Assembly (NCBI GenBank): GCA_037974335.1
Contig: CM075736.1
Span: 4,060,863 to 4,124,862 of the forward strand
Direction of reading: 5' to 3'
Origin: Prionace glauca
Lineage: Eukaryota; Chordata; Chondrichthyes; Carcharhiniformes; Carcharhinidae
DNA: 64,000 nt
Position 1 is the stretch's first letter; each line of letters starts with the position of its first letter. The position numbers and the translations under genes were made by a program. The notes beneath the pieces were generated by a model. It had not been told where the DNA came from and searched no databases. It saw nothing but the letters and a program-made list of their open reading frames with translations. Below are positions 25,131 to 36,986 of this stretch, one piece after another.

Positions 25131-26285
25131 CACAGGAAAATAGAGTCTCCTGCAGACCCTATCGTCTTGAACTCTGTGGAAGCCCTGCATCCATTAATTC
25201 TCAAAGGTCCCTCCCTGGAATGTTGCTCATGCTTAGCTGGACTCCTCTCCCTCCTGCCCCTCTCATCCTCTTCAGAACATATTCCACCACCTTATTATAA
25301 TGTTCCCACATTAAGAGGAGATACACAATAAAGTGTGCCTTGCAATTAAGGGTGTATTGTGCTGCAATTCTTAGACAGAGCTATCAGAGAAAATGAAGTC
25401 CTCAAATGAAACTAGGCAGGTAGAAATGTGACAGCAATCAAAAGGAAATCTGGTAGAACTCTGAACAAAGCAAACGCGCACATAAAGTCAAAGTTCTTGT
25501 GCTCCAGTGATCTTTGAACCAACACTCGGATACCAATTTTCTAAAAATGTGTTACCCACTTGCCTCTTCAGCCTGTGCAGCGGGAAAACAATTGAACAGG
25601 CAACATAAAATCATGGTCAATAGGCTTTTCAATGGCTTTGAATTGTCGTTTGGCAGGATCCCAATCTCCCACATGCACCCACTGACCTCAGTATTGCATG
25701 AATTCACAATCACACTGGGATGCCTGCCCAACAGCAATACATGCAATTTTATGCACATTTGAGTTGAGCATGTGCCCAACCTCAGAGCTTAAAGTATAGG
25801 CCCATGTATTAATATAACTGTACCAACCTTTAGTTTTCTTGGAATATTTTCGTAAGTCGCTGCTGAATTCTCACCAATTTCAGCAGAGGGGCCTATCAGA
25901 ATACAACATAATGAATCAGCCACAACATATGATCATAGAATCATACAAAGACACAACGCAAAAGGAAATCTTTCAGTTCATCAGTGTCTAAAAAGAAACC
26001 TCTGCACCTCCCAGCTGTATTTTTTGAGAATTAAATTGCACCTTTATCAATATTTACTGATCTGCTGAGGTGGTAACATTTTCTCATAATTTCCCCAGTC
26101 ACAATATTTTGAGTTTTGAATTTCCATTATCTTCCATTATCTTTTATGCCCTAAGAATAATAAACCCATCAACTCCAGTCTCTCCACGGAACTGATATCC
26201 TACTTCTCTGGTACTATTCCAATAAATCTTCAGTACGCACTTTTCAAGATTGTAACATTATTCATAAATCAATGAACCATTCTAG
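25131..26285. other. Unrecognised sequence
   Basis: No gene or repeat family is supported. It may include the 5' flank of the Harbinger element. Confidence 0.45.
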
Positions 26286-26289
26286 GTTA

Positions 26290-26635
26290 TGGAATCATAG
26301 AATCATTAGATCCCTACATGACAGAAGGAGGTCATTCGGCTATCAAGTCTGCAATGACTCCACAACATCATTTTACTCAGGCCCATTCCTAATTCTATTC
26401 ACATAATCACGCATTTATCCTGCTAATCTCCCTAACCTACATATTTTTGGACACTAACAGGTAATTTATCATGGTCAGACTACCCAAACTGCACATCTTT
26501 GGACTGTGGGAGGAAACCAGAGAGGCAATCCACGCTCTCACGGGGAAACTTCATACGGGCAATCACCCAGAAATGGAATTGAACCCGGGTCTCTCTCGCT
26601 GTGAGGCAGTAGTGCGAACCACTGTGCCACCCCAA
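26290..26635 (-). repeat. HE1-type tRNA-derived SINE
   Basis: Reverse-orientation copy: tail block atagaatcattagatcccta at the left, conserved body cacatctttggactgtggga, and the tRNA-like head at the right (gaattgaacccgggtctctc, then aaccactgtgccaccc). Confidence 0.9.
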
Positions 26636-27568
26636 ATGCCAGTAGAGTTAGAACAGTTGCCTCATGTTCTAAGAAATTGCAGTTTATCTGTCTTACTCTT
26701 GTTTTTACTTTTTAATTCGATTCTATGCTTGCTAATTTCAAGGTTTCTGGAGTTGTCAGATTAATTTTATGAAATAATTGGGCAGTCTTAATCAAGGAAT
26801 GCAAAGTAGATCAAACTACCGACAAGATTTTGACTTTGTGTGATTATGTATAATGAACGATAGCGAATCATAATCCTGTTTTACATTTTTAAAGATAAAT
26901 AAGGAGAGATACGAAATGGGCCCTTAATTCACTTTCATCTGTTTTACATTCAGACACATATCTGTGACAGTATAGGCTTTAACAGTGTCTTTTGATTTGG
27001 AATTAATTTCAATAAGCACATATCAGACAGATTTTTGAAACATTATATTTGCACTTCAATGTAGATAACATGGAAATGCTGGTGTCTCACTCACTGTTCA
27101 CAGTTGGAGTAATGTATGTAGCATATTGCCCTTCTGTTGGATCTTTCATCCTAAACAAACATGCAACAGAACAAAATGTAATCATTTCAGGAGGATACTG
27201 TTATGGTCTACAATTATGATCTGCAACAGAGGTTTGTTAATGTCTTATTATTAGTGAAAAGTGTTTTACTAACTGGAAGGAAGAAATTTAAGATATACTA
27301 TGCAATATCCACAATTTATTATTTCATAGGACATGACTGTCGCTGGCTAGTATTAGTGTTCATCCTCAATTGCCCTGGTGGTGATTAATCACCTGTCTGA
27401 ACCACTTCGATTCATGGGGGGGGATCTTTCAGGTCAAACCAAGTAGACAAACTCAAATTACATTAGGGCTTCTATTCATGGTGTGTAGTTGTTTGGGAGG
27501 GAGTTCAAGGGCATTGACCCATTGAGAATAAAGTAACATCAGTCAAGACCAAATAGATTCAGGTTGGG
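26636..27568. other. Unrecognised AT-rich sequence
   Basis: If the Ig-superfamily gene continues downstream of its transmembrane exon, cytoplasmic or 3' UTR exons could lie here or further left, but I could not identify any by eye. Confidence 0.4.
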
Positions 27569-28260
27569 ACATAAGAACATAAGAACATAAAAAATAGGAG
27601 CAGGAGTAGGCCATCTGGCCCTTCGAGCCTGCCCCGCCATTCAATAAGATCATGGCTGATCTGTCGTGACTCAGCTCCACCTTCCCGCCCTCTCCCCATA
27701 ACCCTTAATCACTTCTCTTATCAAAAACCCATCAACCCGTTTCTTAAAAATATTTAGCGAGGCAGCCTCCACCACTTCAACGGGCAGAGAATTCCAGAGA
27801 TTCACCACCCTTTGAGTGAAGAAGTTCCTCCTCAACTCTGTTCTAAACCGCCCCCCCTTTATCTTGAGGCTGTGCCCCCTAGTCCTACTGTCTTTTTTGA
27901 GCGGGAAGAGTCTCTCCACCTCTATCCTATCCATCCCATTCATCATCTTATACGTCTCAATGAGATCTCCCCTCATTCTTCTAAACTCTAACGAGTACAA
28001 GCCTAGTTTATTCAGCCTCTCTTCATAGCTCAATCCCCTCAACTCCGGTATCAGCCGAGTAAACCTCCTCTGCACTCCCTCCAGGGCCAAAATATCCTTG
28101 CGCAGGTGCGGCGCCCAAAACTGCACACAGTACTCCAGCTGCGGCCTCACCAATGCCCTATACAGCTGCAGCAAGACCTCCCTACTTTTATATTCAATCC
28201 CCCTCGCTATGAAGGCCAGCATCCCATTCGCCTTCCTGACCACCTGCTGCACCTGCAAAC
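27569..28260 (-). mobile_element. Young CR1 LINE 3' end
   Basis: 5'-truncated copy with an open C-terminal RT frame of about 198 codons (VRKANGMLAFIARGIEYKSR, LEYCVQFWAP, FTRLIPELRGLSYEERL, FFTQRVVNLWNSLPVEVVEA) and an intact tail of ttatgttc units at the left end. It is nearly identical to the copy at 33,435-34,151, so both are recent. It lies about 430 bp downstream of the transmembrane exon of the Ig gene. Confidence 0.9.
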
Positions 28261-28686
28261 GGAGCAAACAAATTAATCGTAAATTGGAGATATTTAGATT
28301 GCCAGTGCAAAGCCATACATTTCTCTCCTTATTTTACTACTCATAATTTATATTACAACAAATAGCAAATATTAAAATTGGGACCCAATGGGGAAGCAGA
28401 GGTAAGCTAAAAGATTCACAGTATTGCGATTGGAGTATTTGGGAAATGCAACACGAAGTTGCTGCATCGGTAACAGTAGAGGAATGTTAAAATACTTGGA
28501 TAAGGAGCTTAGTAAGGAATATTTTTATCAATCCAAATTGTAGTCCACTAATATTATAATTATATGCATTTGAACTGCGATATATAGAAATAGATACATT
28601 TGAAACAACTTTTCACATACTTTTCAATTCACTTACCCAAGGACAAAACTACGAAAGGTGCTATAGCATCCAAATACAGTATTTAC

Positions 28687-28807
28687 CAGCATGCTTTCCT
28701 TTTGATCAACCATGCACTTATCCCGCTGACTGATCCCAGAATAAGAAGAACAGCAATCACTATGCCTGCAATGACACTGCTGCTTAATTTGATGGAGCTA
28801 AGTTGAT
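28687..28807 (-). CDS. Transmembrane exon of the CEACAM-like Ig gene
   Basis: On the minus strand a splice acceptor (tgcattttcag) precedes a 121-bp open segment. It encodes a short polar stem (DQLSSIKLSSS), a hydrophobic span of about 23 residues (VIAGIVIAVLLILGSVSGIS and on), and a stop-transfer sequence, AWLIKRKA. The incoming phase is 1, matching the donors of the V and C2 exons. The exon can end at a donor (tgctg|gtaaat at 28,687) leading to unseen cytoplasmic exons. If read through, a TAA at 28,683-28,685 would end the protein just after KRKACW. It is the only transmembrane exon seen, so it is probably shared by all four V cassettes. No ITIM/ITAM-bearing exon was found. Coding character and splice context are seen directly; membership in the same gene is inferred from strand, order and phase. 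Confidence 0.65.
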
Positions 28808-29306
28808 CTGAAAATGCAATTAAAACAAGAACTGAAACTTATATTAAATTCCAGAAACAAGTGCACTTCAGTAACAATGTATACATATTTAAGATTTTAT
28901 TGTCCAAAGTGCTATGAACCTATTTATTGACATTTATGATCAGATGTATGTCTAATGTTATATTCATTGTCTTTCAGATTGCATTATGGAAATCTTAATG
29001 GCAATTGGGCTGTTGGCAACGGTGGTGGAAGCGGATTCAATAGGGTCTTTTAAGAGACTTTTAGATAAGTACATGGAACTAAGTAAGGTCATAGGTAAGC
29101 CTAATAATCTCTAAGGTAGGGACCTGTTTGGCACAACTTTGTGGGCCGAAGAGCCTGTATTGTGCTGTAGTTTTTCTATGTTTCTAATTCTATTTTTACT
29201 AAGTTCCAAAGAACAGTATAGACAAACATTAGGCAAATAAAGCACATTATTGTTTCAACGTTGTTCAAAATATATTGGTGAAATATACAGTGAAGTATTT
29301 ACTTAC
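28808..29306 (-). other. Intron between C2 and transmembrane exons
   Basis: Bounded by the donor at 29,306 (caag|gtaagtaa) and the acceptor at 28,808-28,810. It contains a CR1 3'-end fragment at 29,007-29,190 on the opposite strand. Confidence 0.5.
29007..29190 (+). mobile_element. CR1 3'-end fragment
   Basis: Contains a ggcaacggtggtggaagcgg-like RT end, the ctttgtgggccgaagagcct motif and a ttctatgtttcta tail. It is inserted antisense in the intron of the Ig gene. Confidence 0.8.
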
Positions 29307-29526
29307 CTTGTACAGTTACCTGTATGATAGTATTTTTGCCTTTCTCTGCTATGTTGTTATTCACATGGCAAGTATAATTCCCATCAGCATTCAAGCTTAT
29401 TGATTTAATGTTATATGTTTGTCCTCTCTTGAACAGCCTACTCCCATTGTACCATTCATATGTTGCAGGGGGTACTGAGAGGGCAGCACAATTTATTACA
29501 AGACTTTCCCCAGTTCTACCTGAACT
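29307..29526 (-). CDS. C2-type Ig-domain exon, 3' part (interrupted by a LINE)
   Basis: An open minus-strand segment of about 73 codons encodes the greater part of a C2-set Ig domain: GRTGESLVINC (B strand with Cys), YEWYNGSRLF (C strand with Trp), an ISLNADGNYTCHV block (DxGxYxC of the F strand) and IIQVTVQ (G strand). The two cysteines are 41 residues apart, normal for an Ig disulfide, and NGS and NYT are candidate glycosylation sites. It ends at a strong donor, caag|gtaagta, in phase 1. Its 5' part is missing: the sequence changes at about 29,526 into a Rex1-like LINE of opposite orientation. A possible remainder of the exon lies beyond the LINE at 31,022-31,050. It is the only C2 exon in the window although there are four V exons. 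Whether it is still used is unknown. Confidence 0.65.
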
Positions 29527-31022
29527 GGTCACCATTGCAGATGTCAGAGCAGCTTTTGCGAAGGTCAACCCATGGGAAGCACTGGCCCGGATGGGATACC
29601 CAGACAAGCACTCAGATCTTGCGTGGATTAGCTGGCAAGGAGATTCGTAGACATCTTCAACCTCTCTTTTCTACAATCTGAGATCCCTATCAGCTTCAAG
29701 AAAATGACCATCATCCCAGTACCCAAGAAATGCCAAGCAGTGTGTCTTAATGACTATTGTCCAGTGGCTCTGATATCCACCATTATGAAGAGCTTCAAAA
29801 GGCTACTCCTGGCACAAATCAATATTTATCAACATGGACTGCCTGGATCCATGACAGTTTGCCTACAACTGCAGCAGGTCCACAGCAGATGCCATATCCC
29901 TGGCCCTGGACTCAACCCTGAAACACCTAGATGACAAAGACATCTTATGTCATACTCCTATTTATTGACTACAGCTCAGCCTTCAACACCAGTATTCCTA
30001 AAAAACTCATTTCCAAACTCCATGGCCTGGCCTTGGCTCCTCACTCTGTGACTGGATCCTGAATTTCCTAACCCATAGACCACAATCAGTAGGATAGGCA
30101 ACAACGTCTCCTCCACAATCATCCTCAACTTGATGCCCCACAAGGCTGTGTTCTCAGCCCCCTGCTACACTCCTTATACACCACTGACTGTGTGGCCAAA
30201 TTCCTCTTAAAATCAATTTTCAAATTTGCTCACAACACCATTGTAGTGGGTTGGATCTTGAACAATGACAGGACAGAGTGCAGGAATGAGATAGAGAATC
30301 TGGTGAACTGGTGCAACGGCAATAATCTTTCCCTCAATGTCAACAAAACAAAGGAGATTGTCATCGACTTCAAGAAGTGTGGTGGAGAACATGACTCTGT
30401 CCACATAAACAGGGATGAAGTAGAAAGGGTCGACACCTTCAAGTTTTTAGATGCCCAGATCACCAACAACCTGTCCTGGTTCCCCCATGTTGACACTATA
30501 AGAAAGCCCACCAACTTTTCACTACAGCCACTACTTTCTCAGAAGACTAAGAAAATTTGGCATGTCAGCTACAACTCTCACCAACCTTTACAGAAAACAT
30601 TCTTTCTGGTTGTATCACAGCTTGGTATGGTTCCTGCTCTGCCCAAGACCGCAAGAAACTACAAAAGCCCAATCCATCATGCAAACCAACATCCCATCCA
30701 TTGACTCTGTCTGCACTTCCCGTTGCCTTGGCAAAGCAGCCAGCAAAATTAAGAACCCCGTGCACCCTCTTCCACCTTCTTCTGCTGGGAAGAAGATACA
30801 AAAGTCTGAGGTCACGTACCAACCGATTCAAGTACAGATTTTTCCCTACTGCCATCAGACTTTTGAATGGACCTACCTTGCATTAAGTTGTTCTTTCTCT
30901 ACATCTTAGCTTTAACACTACATTCTGTACTCTCTCATTTCCTCCTCTATGAATGGTATGTTTTGTCTGTATAGCACGCAACAAACATACTAATTCACGT
31001 GACAATAATAAATCAAATCAAA
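29527..31022 (+). mobile_element. Rex1-like LINE inserted in the C2 exon
   Basis: 5'-truncated plus-strand copy starting at the DVRAAFAKVN block and continuing with CLNDYCPVALISTIMKSFKR, DYSSAFNTSIPKKLIS-like, FAHNTIVVGWI, LSLNVNKTKEIVIDFKK and VDTFKFLDAQITN. It ends in aataataaatcaaatca. The frame has several breaks and the FADD motif reads FAHN, so it is dead. It has the same start point and tail as the copy at 7,886-9,445. I could not find a clean target-site duplication. Confidence 0.85.
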
Positions 31023-31050
31023 CATACAAACACCTTTGTCCAGCATGAAT
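31022..31050 (-). CDS. Possible 5' piece of the split C2 exon
   Basis: On the minus strand an AG acceptor-like site (ctggaaattag) is followed by 28-29 bases readable in phase 1 as about ten residues containing WTKVFV. They run directly into the LINE tail. About ten residues is what the C2 exon at 29,307-29,526 lacks at its start. The pyrimidine tract is poor and the assignment is inferential. Confidence 0.25.
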
Positions 31051-32979
31051 CTAATTTCCAGGTACAGAAACACTAAATTAAATCCATTTAAAATTATACC
31101 TTACTTCTAATGTTTACCAATACACATATAAATCTCTTAAAACTACTTTTGTTTTCCTAACTAACACTTGTGAAATCATTGGACAGCACTCACCTTGTTC
31201 CAATCTTATCCATCCAATTGGTGCAAAAAAGGCAACAACTTCACTTCCCATTGCTGCATCATTATTGCTCTTTACAAAAAATTATACCCTCCTATTGCCT
31301 ACATGTTTCCCCTTGGCAATTTCTCCCTCCCAACTTTCTCATCTATATGCTATCTCAGACACATCATTCAAAAACACAGGGCTATATTTTATGGGGTACA
31401 GTATCCCCACATTCCTAAATTAAGAAATTGGAGGGAAAGGAGGGGAAGCCGCCCCCCGACACTCTGATACCTAGCCAGAAAGCATTTCATTCTTGGAGAC
31501 GTGCTAATTTCTTTAAGCTGATTTTTTGACCCTATTGGTACCAACCTCCATGAGCTGCAGGACAATCAAATCAACTTTCCAGTTCCACCACTGACACCAG
31601 AAGCTTTGGCTGCTGCTGTGATTGCATAGCATCCTCAATGCCAAACAGCCAGGGTGAGTGAAAGGTAAGTTCTGGGGAGAGAGAACCTGTGTTGGACAGG
31701 CCAGAAGAGGTAGACAAACAGGGAAATGAAATATCTTGCTATCCTTCCAATGGGTTCCAATGATTAGCCTGATCAGAAATCTTGTAAAAAGGCTCCAGTT
31801 CACCTTCCAAAGTTGATGCAGAAATAGGTTACATTAAAATTACCTTGAGATAATGGTTATCCTGATCAGATTATTTCTCCCTCATATGGCTCAAAGTTGT
31901 AATGGCCCAAAGATATGGATACCAGATACTAATCACTTTCAGGGCTCAACTTATCCAGGCTGGCAAGGTATGTCAAAAATTTGACCACTGGTTAAGCAAG
32001 TTCTTTCCCACTGCCACTACATCATGGACACCTGAGCTGTATTTTCCATGAACAGAATGTTGTCTTGGCTCAAAATAATGTTTTACCAATCAAGCAATTG
32101 AGCAACATGGTGTACGAATTTCAATGCTGATGTGCTGACAGATAATTAGGCCATCGAACTTACTGATTGGCTTATTAAGTCTAACAGCATATTCCATTGG
32201 TTGCAAAGAGGCAAAGCACAGATCACACTCAGCAAGGCTGTGCTTGCAAAACCAAATCAAAACTTCAACAGTTGCATTTGTTCAATAGCTACAATTTTTT
32301 TTAAGTAATTAGGCAAGTTTCTAACATGGCTCTAACACTTGCTAGAAGTGCCATACATTCAGAAACAGGTGCAGTCTTGTCAAGCAAAAAGAATATGTTC
32401 AAGCGTTGATCTAATTTTGAATTATCTGGTATTTTGATGAATCCAGCATCTTGGTGCGTCAAGGCTTCGATGTTGTTTTCTGCATGACAACTCCTCGGCC
32501 AATAATAATTGATTCAACCAATCAGCGCTCTTTTCTGCTGTCGTAAGTAATTTTCTCCTATAATTGCTGTGATCACTTGAAACTTAATATTATTGCCTCT
32601 GCCTTGACGGGAGCGATATTCACATAAATAGAGAACCATTATGTGACTGCATCATGTATTGTTTTCTGCCATCAAACATAATTTCTACACAATAATATCC
32701 ATTCAAATTTGGTTTGAAGACGAGAACTAAAACAGCAACTTATTTCAGTGATATTTGAAGCTGCAACTTAACGTCAAGATTATTGTTCAAAATTAAAAAT
32801 AAACATAATGAAATATGTTCATTATGTTTATTGAACATAAACATGTTCAATAAACATTGAAAACAACACTGGTATCTTGAAGCATCATAAGCCAATTTGG
32901 CCAAATTGAAAATTAAATATAATTTGACATGCAAGAGTACATTTTAACCTGGAATTGTGCAACTGCAGCTAAAATAGCT
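31051..32979. other. Unrecognised sequence between array and constant exons
   Basis: Probably intron of the Ig gene. No Ig-like exon was found. An AT-rich palindromic cluster of ttcattatgtttattgaac-type sequence lies at about 32,800-32,865. A donor-like site (aacaag|gtgagtg on the minus strand at about 31,195) has no convincing exon beside it. Confidence 0.45.
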
Positions 32980-33434
32980 GATTTTACAGCTGGGATTCTT
33001 TTGCCCGTGATTCACTTAACTCTGCACATATTCTTGCATGCTGAGTTTCTGTGGACAACCAACTAAACCCATATGACCTTTTCCTGCAAAGTGGGAGTAG
33101 CTCTAACAAAACAAATCCTATTCCACAAACTGGATAACTCTCCTGTTCTTCCAGCGGAATCTTCTGATCCCACTACTGCGCCCCCACCAGTAGGTTTCCT
33201 GATGTCAACTAAATCTATCAATCAAAGACTGCATGTCTGGAAACGCTGCCCTTAGAAGGAGAATTTTACAAGGTTTATCTTCCCCTTTTCTAACTGCAAT
33301 ATTAACAAAGCACTCAAGATGCATTCAACCGCGAAGGGAAATGAAAACAAACAAGACTTTTTGTTAGTGGGGAATGTGCTGACTTCAGCCAGGCTAATAA
33401 GGTTGGGCTTGCCAGAGTATGTCCCAATTCATGG

Positions 33435-34193
33435 CCATCTGGCCCTTCGAGCCTGCCCCGCCATTCAATAAGATCATGGCTGATCTGTCGTGACTCAGCT
33501 CCACCTTCCCGCCCTCTCCCCATAACCCTTAATCCCTTCTCTTATCAAAAACCCATCAACCCGTTTCTTAAAAATATTTAGCGAGGCAGCCTCCACCACT
33601 TCAACGGGCAGAGAATTCCAGAGATTCACCACCCTTTGAGTGAAGAAGTTCCTGCTCAACTCTGTTCTAAACCGCCCCCCCTTTATCTTGAGGCTGTGCC
33701 CCCTAGTCCTACTGTCTTTTTTGAGCGGGAAGAGTCTCTCCACCTCTATCCTATCCATCCCATTCATCATCTTATACGTCTCAATGAGATCTCCCCTCAT
33801 TCTTCTAAACTCTAACGAGTACAAGCCTAGTTTATTCAGCCTCTCCTCATAGCTCAATCCCCTCAACTCCGGTATCAGCCGAGTAAACCTCCTCTGCACT
33901 CCCTCCAGGGCCAAAATATCCTTGCGCAGGTGCGGCGCCCAAAACTGCACACAGTACTCCAGCTGCGGCCTCACCAATGCCCTATACAGCTGCAGCAAGA
34001 CCTCCCTACTTTTATATTCAATCCCCCTCGCTATGAAGGCCAGCATCCCATTCGCCTTCCTGACCACCTGCTGCACCTGCAAGCTCGGTTTTTGCGACTC
34101 ATGCACAAGGACCCCGAGGTCCCTCTGCACCGTCGCCTGCTGCAGTTTTTCGCCTACTCCTGCTCCTATTTCTTATGTTCTTATGTTCTTATG
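33435..34193 (-). mobile_element. CR1 LINE insertion with 5' inversion (twin-primed)
   Basis: Within unit 1, 33,435-34,151 is a minus-strand CR1 piece with a long open C-terminal RT frame (to 34,130; QRDLGVLVHESQK, VRKANGMLAFIARG, LEYCVQFWAPH). 34,152-34,193 is the missing 3' tail (cctactcctgctcctatttc and ttatgttc units) in plus orientation. The two pieces are contiguous in a normal element (the first ends ...agatgg, the second starts cctactcc). This is the 5'-inversion signature of twin priming. Units 2-4 have the uninterrupted target (attcatggttaaatcaggg). Confidence 0.85.
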
Positions 34194-35863
34194 GTTAAAT
34201 CAGGGAGCCTCATGCTTCCTATTTAAAGCAAGTGTGTCAGTCTCCCAGTCTGCATTCTGCAGGGAGCAACTGGAGAGCTGGCTGTGTCCAGATGTATGGT
34301 GTAAATAAAGCAACTTGGTACCAGGACTTCCGCCTCCATGGGTTACAGGGAAGTAACCCACACCTAAAAAAAAATTCAAAAAGATGCAGACGTCAGATGC
34401 TAACCTTTCAATCTTAAAAGGCTATTTCCACAGTGAGACTGACCATTCAAGCGCTTCAAAGGAATTTGACAGCAGTTGTGGATGATGAGAAAAAGAAAAC
34501 AGATCCTCAGAGTAATCCTGACAAGTCATCTCCAACAGAACGCTTTAATGAACCCTTTTAACACATGGTCCAATGTTTACTGTAGAATGGAGTACTGCGG
34601 TGATTTTGAAGGCATCAAAGTTTCCAAGAAGCATGGATGTCAAAATAACCAGAGCACTTTAAAGGTTTTAGAGAACAGTAATGAATATGTAATGAATAGT
34701 AATGAATATCTTACCCTTGAATGGTGTCTGAATTCACCATCCTGAAATTGAACAAAACCTTTCCCAAGGATCCAAGGACAGGTGCACCAGCTAGACCACC
34801 ATCCTGGTATAGAGTGTTGAGGTCAAGCCCTTCCAGCCTGAGGCAACCCAACCCTCATGTCCTTTGAGGGACCCCCCCATTTGCAGCCTGGCAGCAGCAG
34901 AGAGCAACATGGACACTTAATTCCCTGCCCTTCTCAAAGTATAAGGCACCAGGTCAGGGTTCTGCTGTCAGGGAGCAGAGCAAGGGTACCTGAGGTGGCC
35001 CTGAAAGGGGGAGGAGGAGGGTAAAGTGATTTCATCTGGGAGTGTCTCTCTTGTCGGGACAGCTGAGATCTCTGGCTATGGGTTGAATCAGGTCACCATC
35101 TTGCCTGCGTAGTTTGGGGTTAAGGGTAATCCATTCTTTCAGCTGCGGGAGTGAAGGATGCTGCTCTGTGCTGAGGTTGGAGGTGCTTCTCTTGTTGGTA
35201 GCAGTGACCATGTCTAGTGTGGGGAAGAGTGGGGCCTGTCGGTCAGCACGCAGATCTGGGCTGTAAAGCCAGGCTGGTCAGCATGATTCCTGAGATGCAT
35301 AAATTTAAATAGTTCAGATGGGAGAATCCCATCTGACAAGTATTGCTATCACTGGAGGGAAACATATCAGTTATCCTACTAGCAGGAGTACTTAAAATGC
35401 AAACAGGACAATTGTGCATGGAGTTTTGGCTGTGCGCTGAATTGTCCATTCTCACTGGCAGCGGAGGCAGGGCGAACAAGATTGGAGAATCCTACCCTTA
35501 ATCTTTTTTTTTAAAAAGCGCATATTATCATAGATCATCCAAACACCTTTACACTTATCTACCAAAACGTATCCAACTCCAGCCTACAGTTTTCCAACTG
35601 ATCACAACTCTTTGGAGGACCCTCATAAAAGTGAATGATCATGAAAGTGAATAATCAACCATGATCATATTGAATGGCGGAATAGCCCACTCCAACACCA
35701 ATGTTCTGTGTTTCCATGTTTCTAACACCGGTGCAGTTATAATGTAAATTCAGACCAACCAAAGATAATGGAATAAGACGGTGGAGATTAGAGATTCCCT
35801 GGAAATGCAGTGCAGTTGACTCTTTGCTCAGTTGGACTCGAACGTGACAGTTTCATCTATCAG

Positions 35864-36150
35864 TGCACGGGGGTGACACAGTTGGTGGCACCGCTGCCTC
35901 ACAGCTCCAGCGACCCAGGCTTGATTCCCGGCTTGGGTGACTGCTTCTGAGCAGTTTCCCCAGTGTGTGCGTGTGCGTTTCCTCTGGATGCTCTGGCTTC
36001 TTCCCACCGTTTAAAGGCGTGTTGGTTAGGTGCACGGGCCATGCTAAATTCTCCCTCCGAATAGGTGCCTGAGTGTGGGGACATGGTATTTTCACAGCGG
36101 TTTCGTTGCAGTGGCAATTAAACCTACCTGTGGCACTAATAAATAAACTT
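35864..36150 (+). repeat. HE1-type SINE, unit 1
   Basis: tRNA-like head (ttggtggcaccgctgcctca, ttgattcccggcttgg) and SINE body (gtgtgcgtttcctctggatg, gggccatgctaaattctccc). It lies in the intron 3' of the V exon, antisense to the gene, at the same place in every unit, so it predates the array. Confidence 0.85.
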
Positions 36151-36371
36151 TAAATTAGTGTGGTGGACTATAATTCTGCAGCAACCTTCTTCGGACTGCA
36201 ACTGCTCCAATTCTGGCTGTGATTTCTATTTAAAACAAACTTTCTTCCAACAATTCCTCCAAACGACCGCGAAGCACCGCCTATGCATCCCCCCGCCTCC
36301 CGGTGACCCAATACTCATCATCCTGGCTGGCATCATCCCGCATGTGCAGAGCACAAAGACTTGACACTTAC

Positions 36372-36689
36372 CAAGGACATTCAGAGTGATGGTTGCTGTT
36401 GCTTGACTGCCGGTTTCTGGCAGCATTTTAACAGTGTAATCCCCTCTGTCCGAAACTGTCACTGACTTCAGCAGGAGCGATCCGTTAGAAATGAAGAATT
36501 CAGTCCGATTTATGTAATCATTACTTTGAATAAAAGTTGTGAAGAGCCACCGAGCGATAGTTGCATCCTTGAATTCCCAGCTCCCACTCGGCACCGCAGC
36601 TGACGGCTTCACTGAGAAAAAAGCGCTTTCTCCTTCGGTCACATTAATCTGCCTGTTTTCTACCTGGATGGTGAAACTCTGGGGCTCCG
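36372..36689 (-). CDS. CEACAM-like IgV (N-type) exon, cassette 1
   Basis: A 318-bp exon (106 codons, phase 1 on both sides) between an acceptor (ttctttccccag) and a donor (gtccttg|gtaagtg). The product begins AEPQSFTIQVENRQINVTEG. It has the V-set layout: Trp38 in strand C, NRT and NGS glycosylation sites near residues 61 and 69, and the DRGDYTVKM block (D-x-G-x-Y, residues 81-85) of strand F. It has no cysteine: the disulfide positions are Ser/Val-like (FFSVKPS) and Val (YTV). That is the hallmark of CEACAM N domains, which use a cysteine-less V fold for homophilic or pathogen binding. The leader exon lies 146 bp upstream. This copy has Pro34, Ser37, Ile60, Ile67 and Gln96-Ala97. The CEACAM-like identity is by motif only; other Ig adhesion or receptor families are possible. 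Confidence 0.8.
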
Positions 36690-36835
36690 CTGGGGAAAGA
36701 AAATCACATTGAGAGAAGCGGTCAAACTCAACACAACACAAACTTTTCTAAGTGATAATAATAACATCTCCAGATTTCCTTACTGTGTAGTTTCCCCAGT
36801 TACTGAAATAAATGATGTGAGAAAGTGATCCTCAC

Positions 36836-36881
36836 CCACAGATATCAATAAACAAACAGCGAGGGCAGTCAGTGTCTCCAT
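36836..36881 (-). CDS. Signal-peptide exon, cassette 1
   Basis: Starts with ATG at 36,881 and encodes METLTALAVCLLISV, a short hydrophobic signal peptide. It ends at the donor tgtgg|gtgagg in phase 1, leaving one G that makes an Ala codon with the V exon. It directs the V-domain protein into the secretory pathway. The arrangement is identical in all four units. Confidence 0.75.
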
Positions 36882-36957
36882 TCTGAGAACCGCACCAGTC
36901 CCTGTTCCACTCGCTGACTGATCCACTCTTCCTGGTGCACAGAGCAGATCAGTTCAC

Positions 36958-36986
36958 TTATTTACTACAACCTCAATGCTGATTGG
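36958..36986 (-). promoter_or_regulatory. Putative promoter of cassette 1
   Basis: On the minus strand a CCAAT box (36,982-36,986) lies about 20 bases upstream of a TATA-like taaataa (36,958-36,964), itself about 77 bases before the leader ATG. The spacing is plausible for a TATA promoter with a short 5' UTR. Conserved in all four units. Confidence 0.35.

Noticed and set aside
28635-28637. A stronger-looking donor (ccttgg|gtaagt) for the transmembrane exon
   Set aside because: In the frame of the transmembrane segment a TAA at 28,683-28,685 comes first, so using this donor would only extend a 3' untranslated part.
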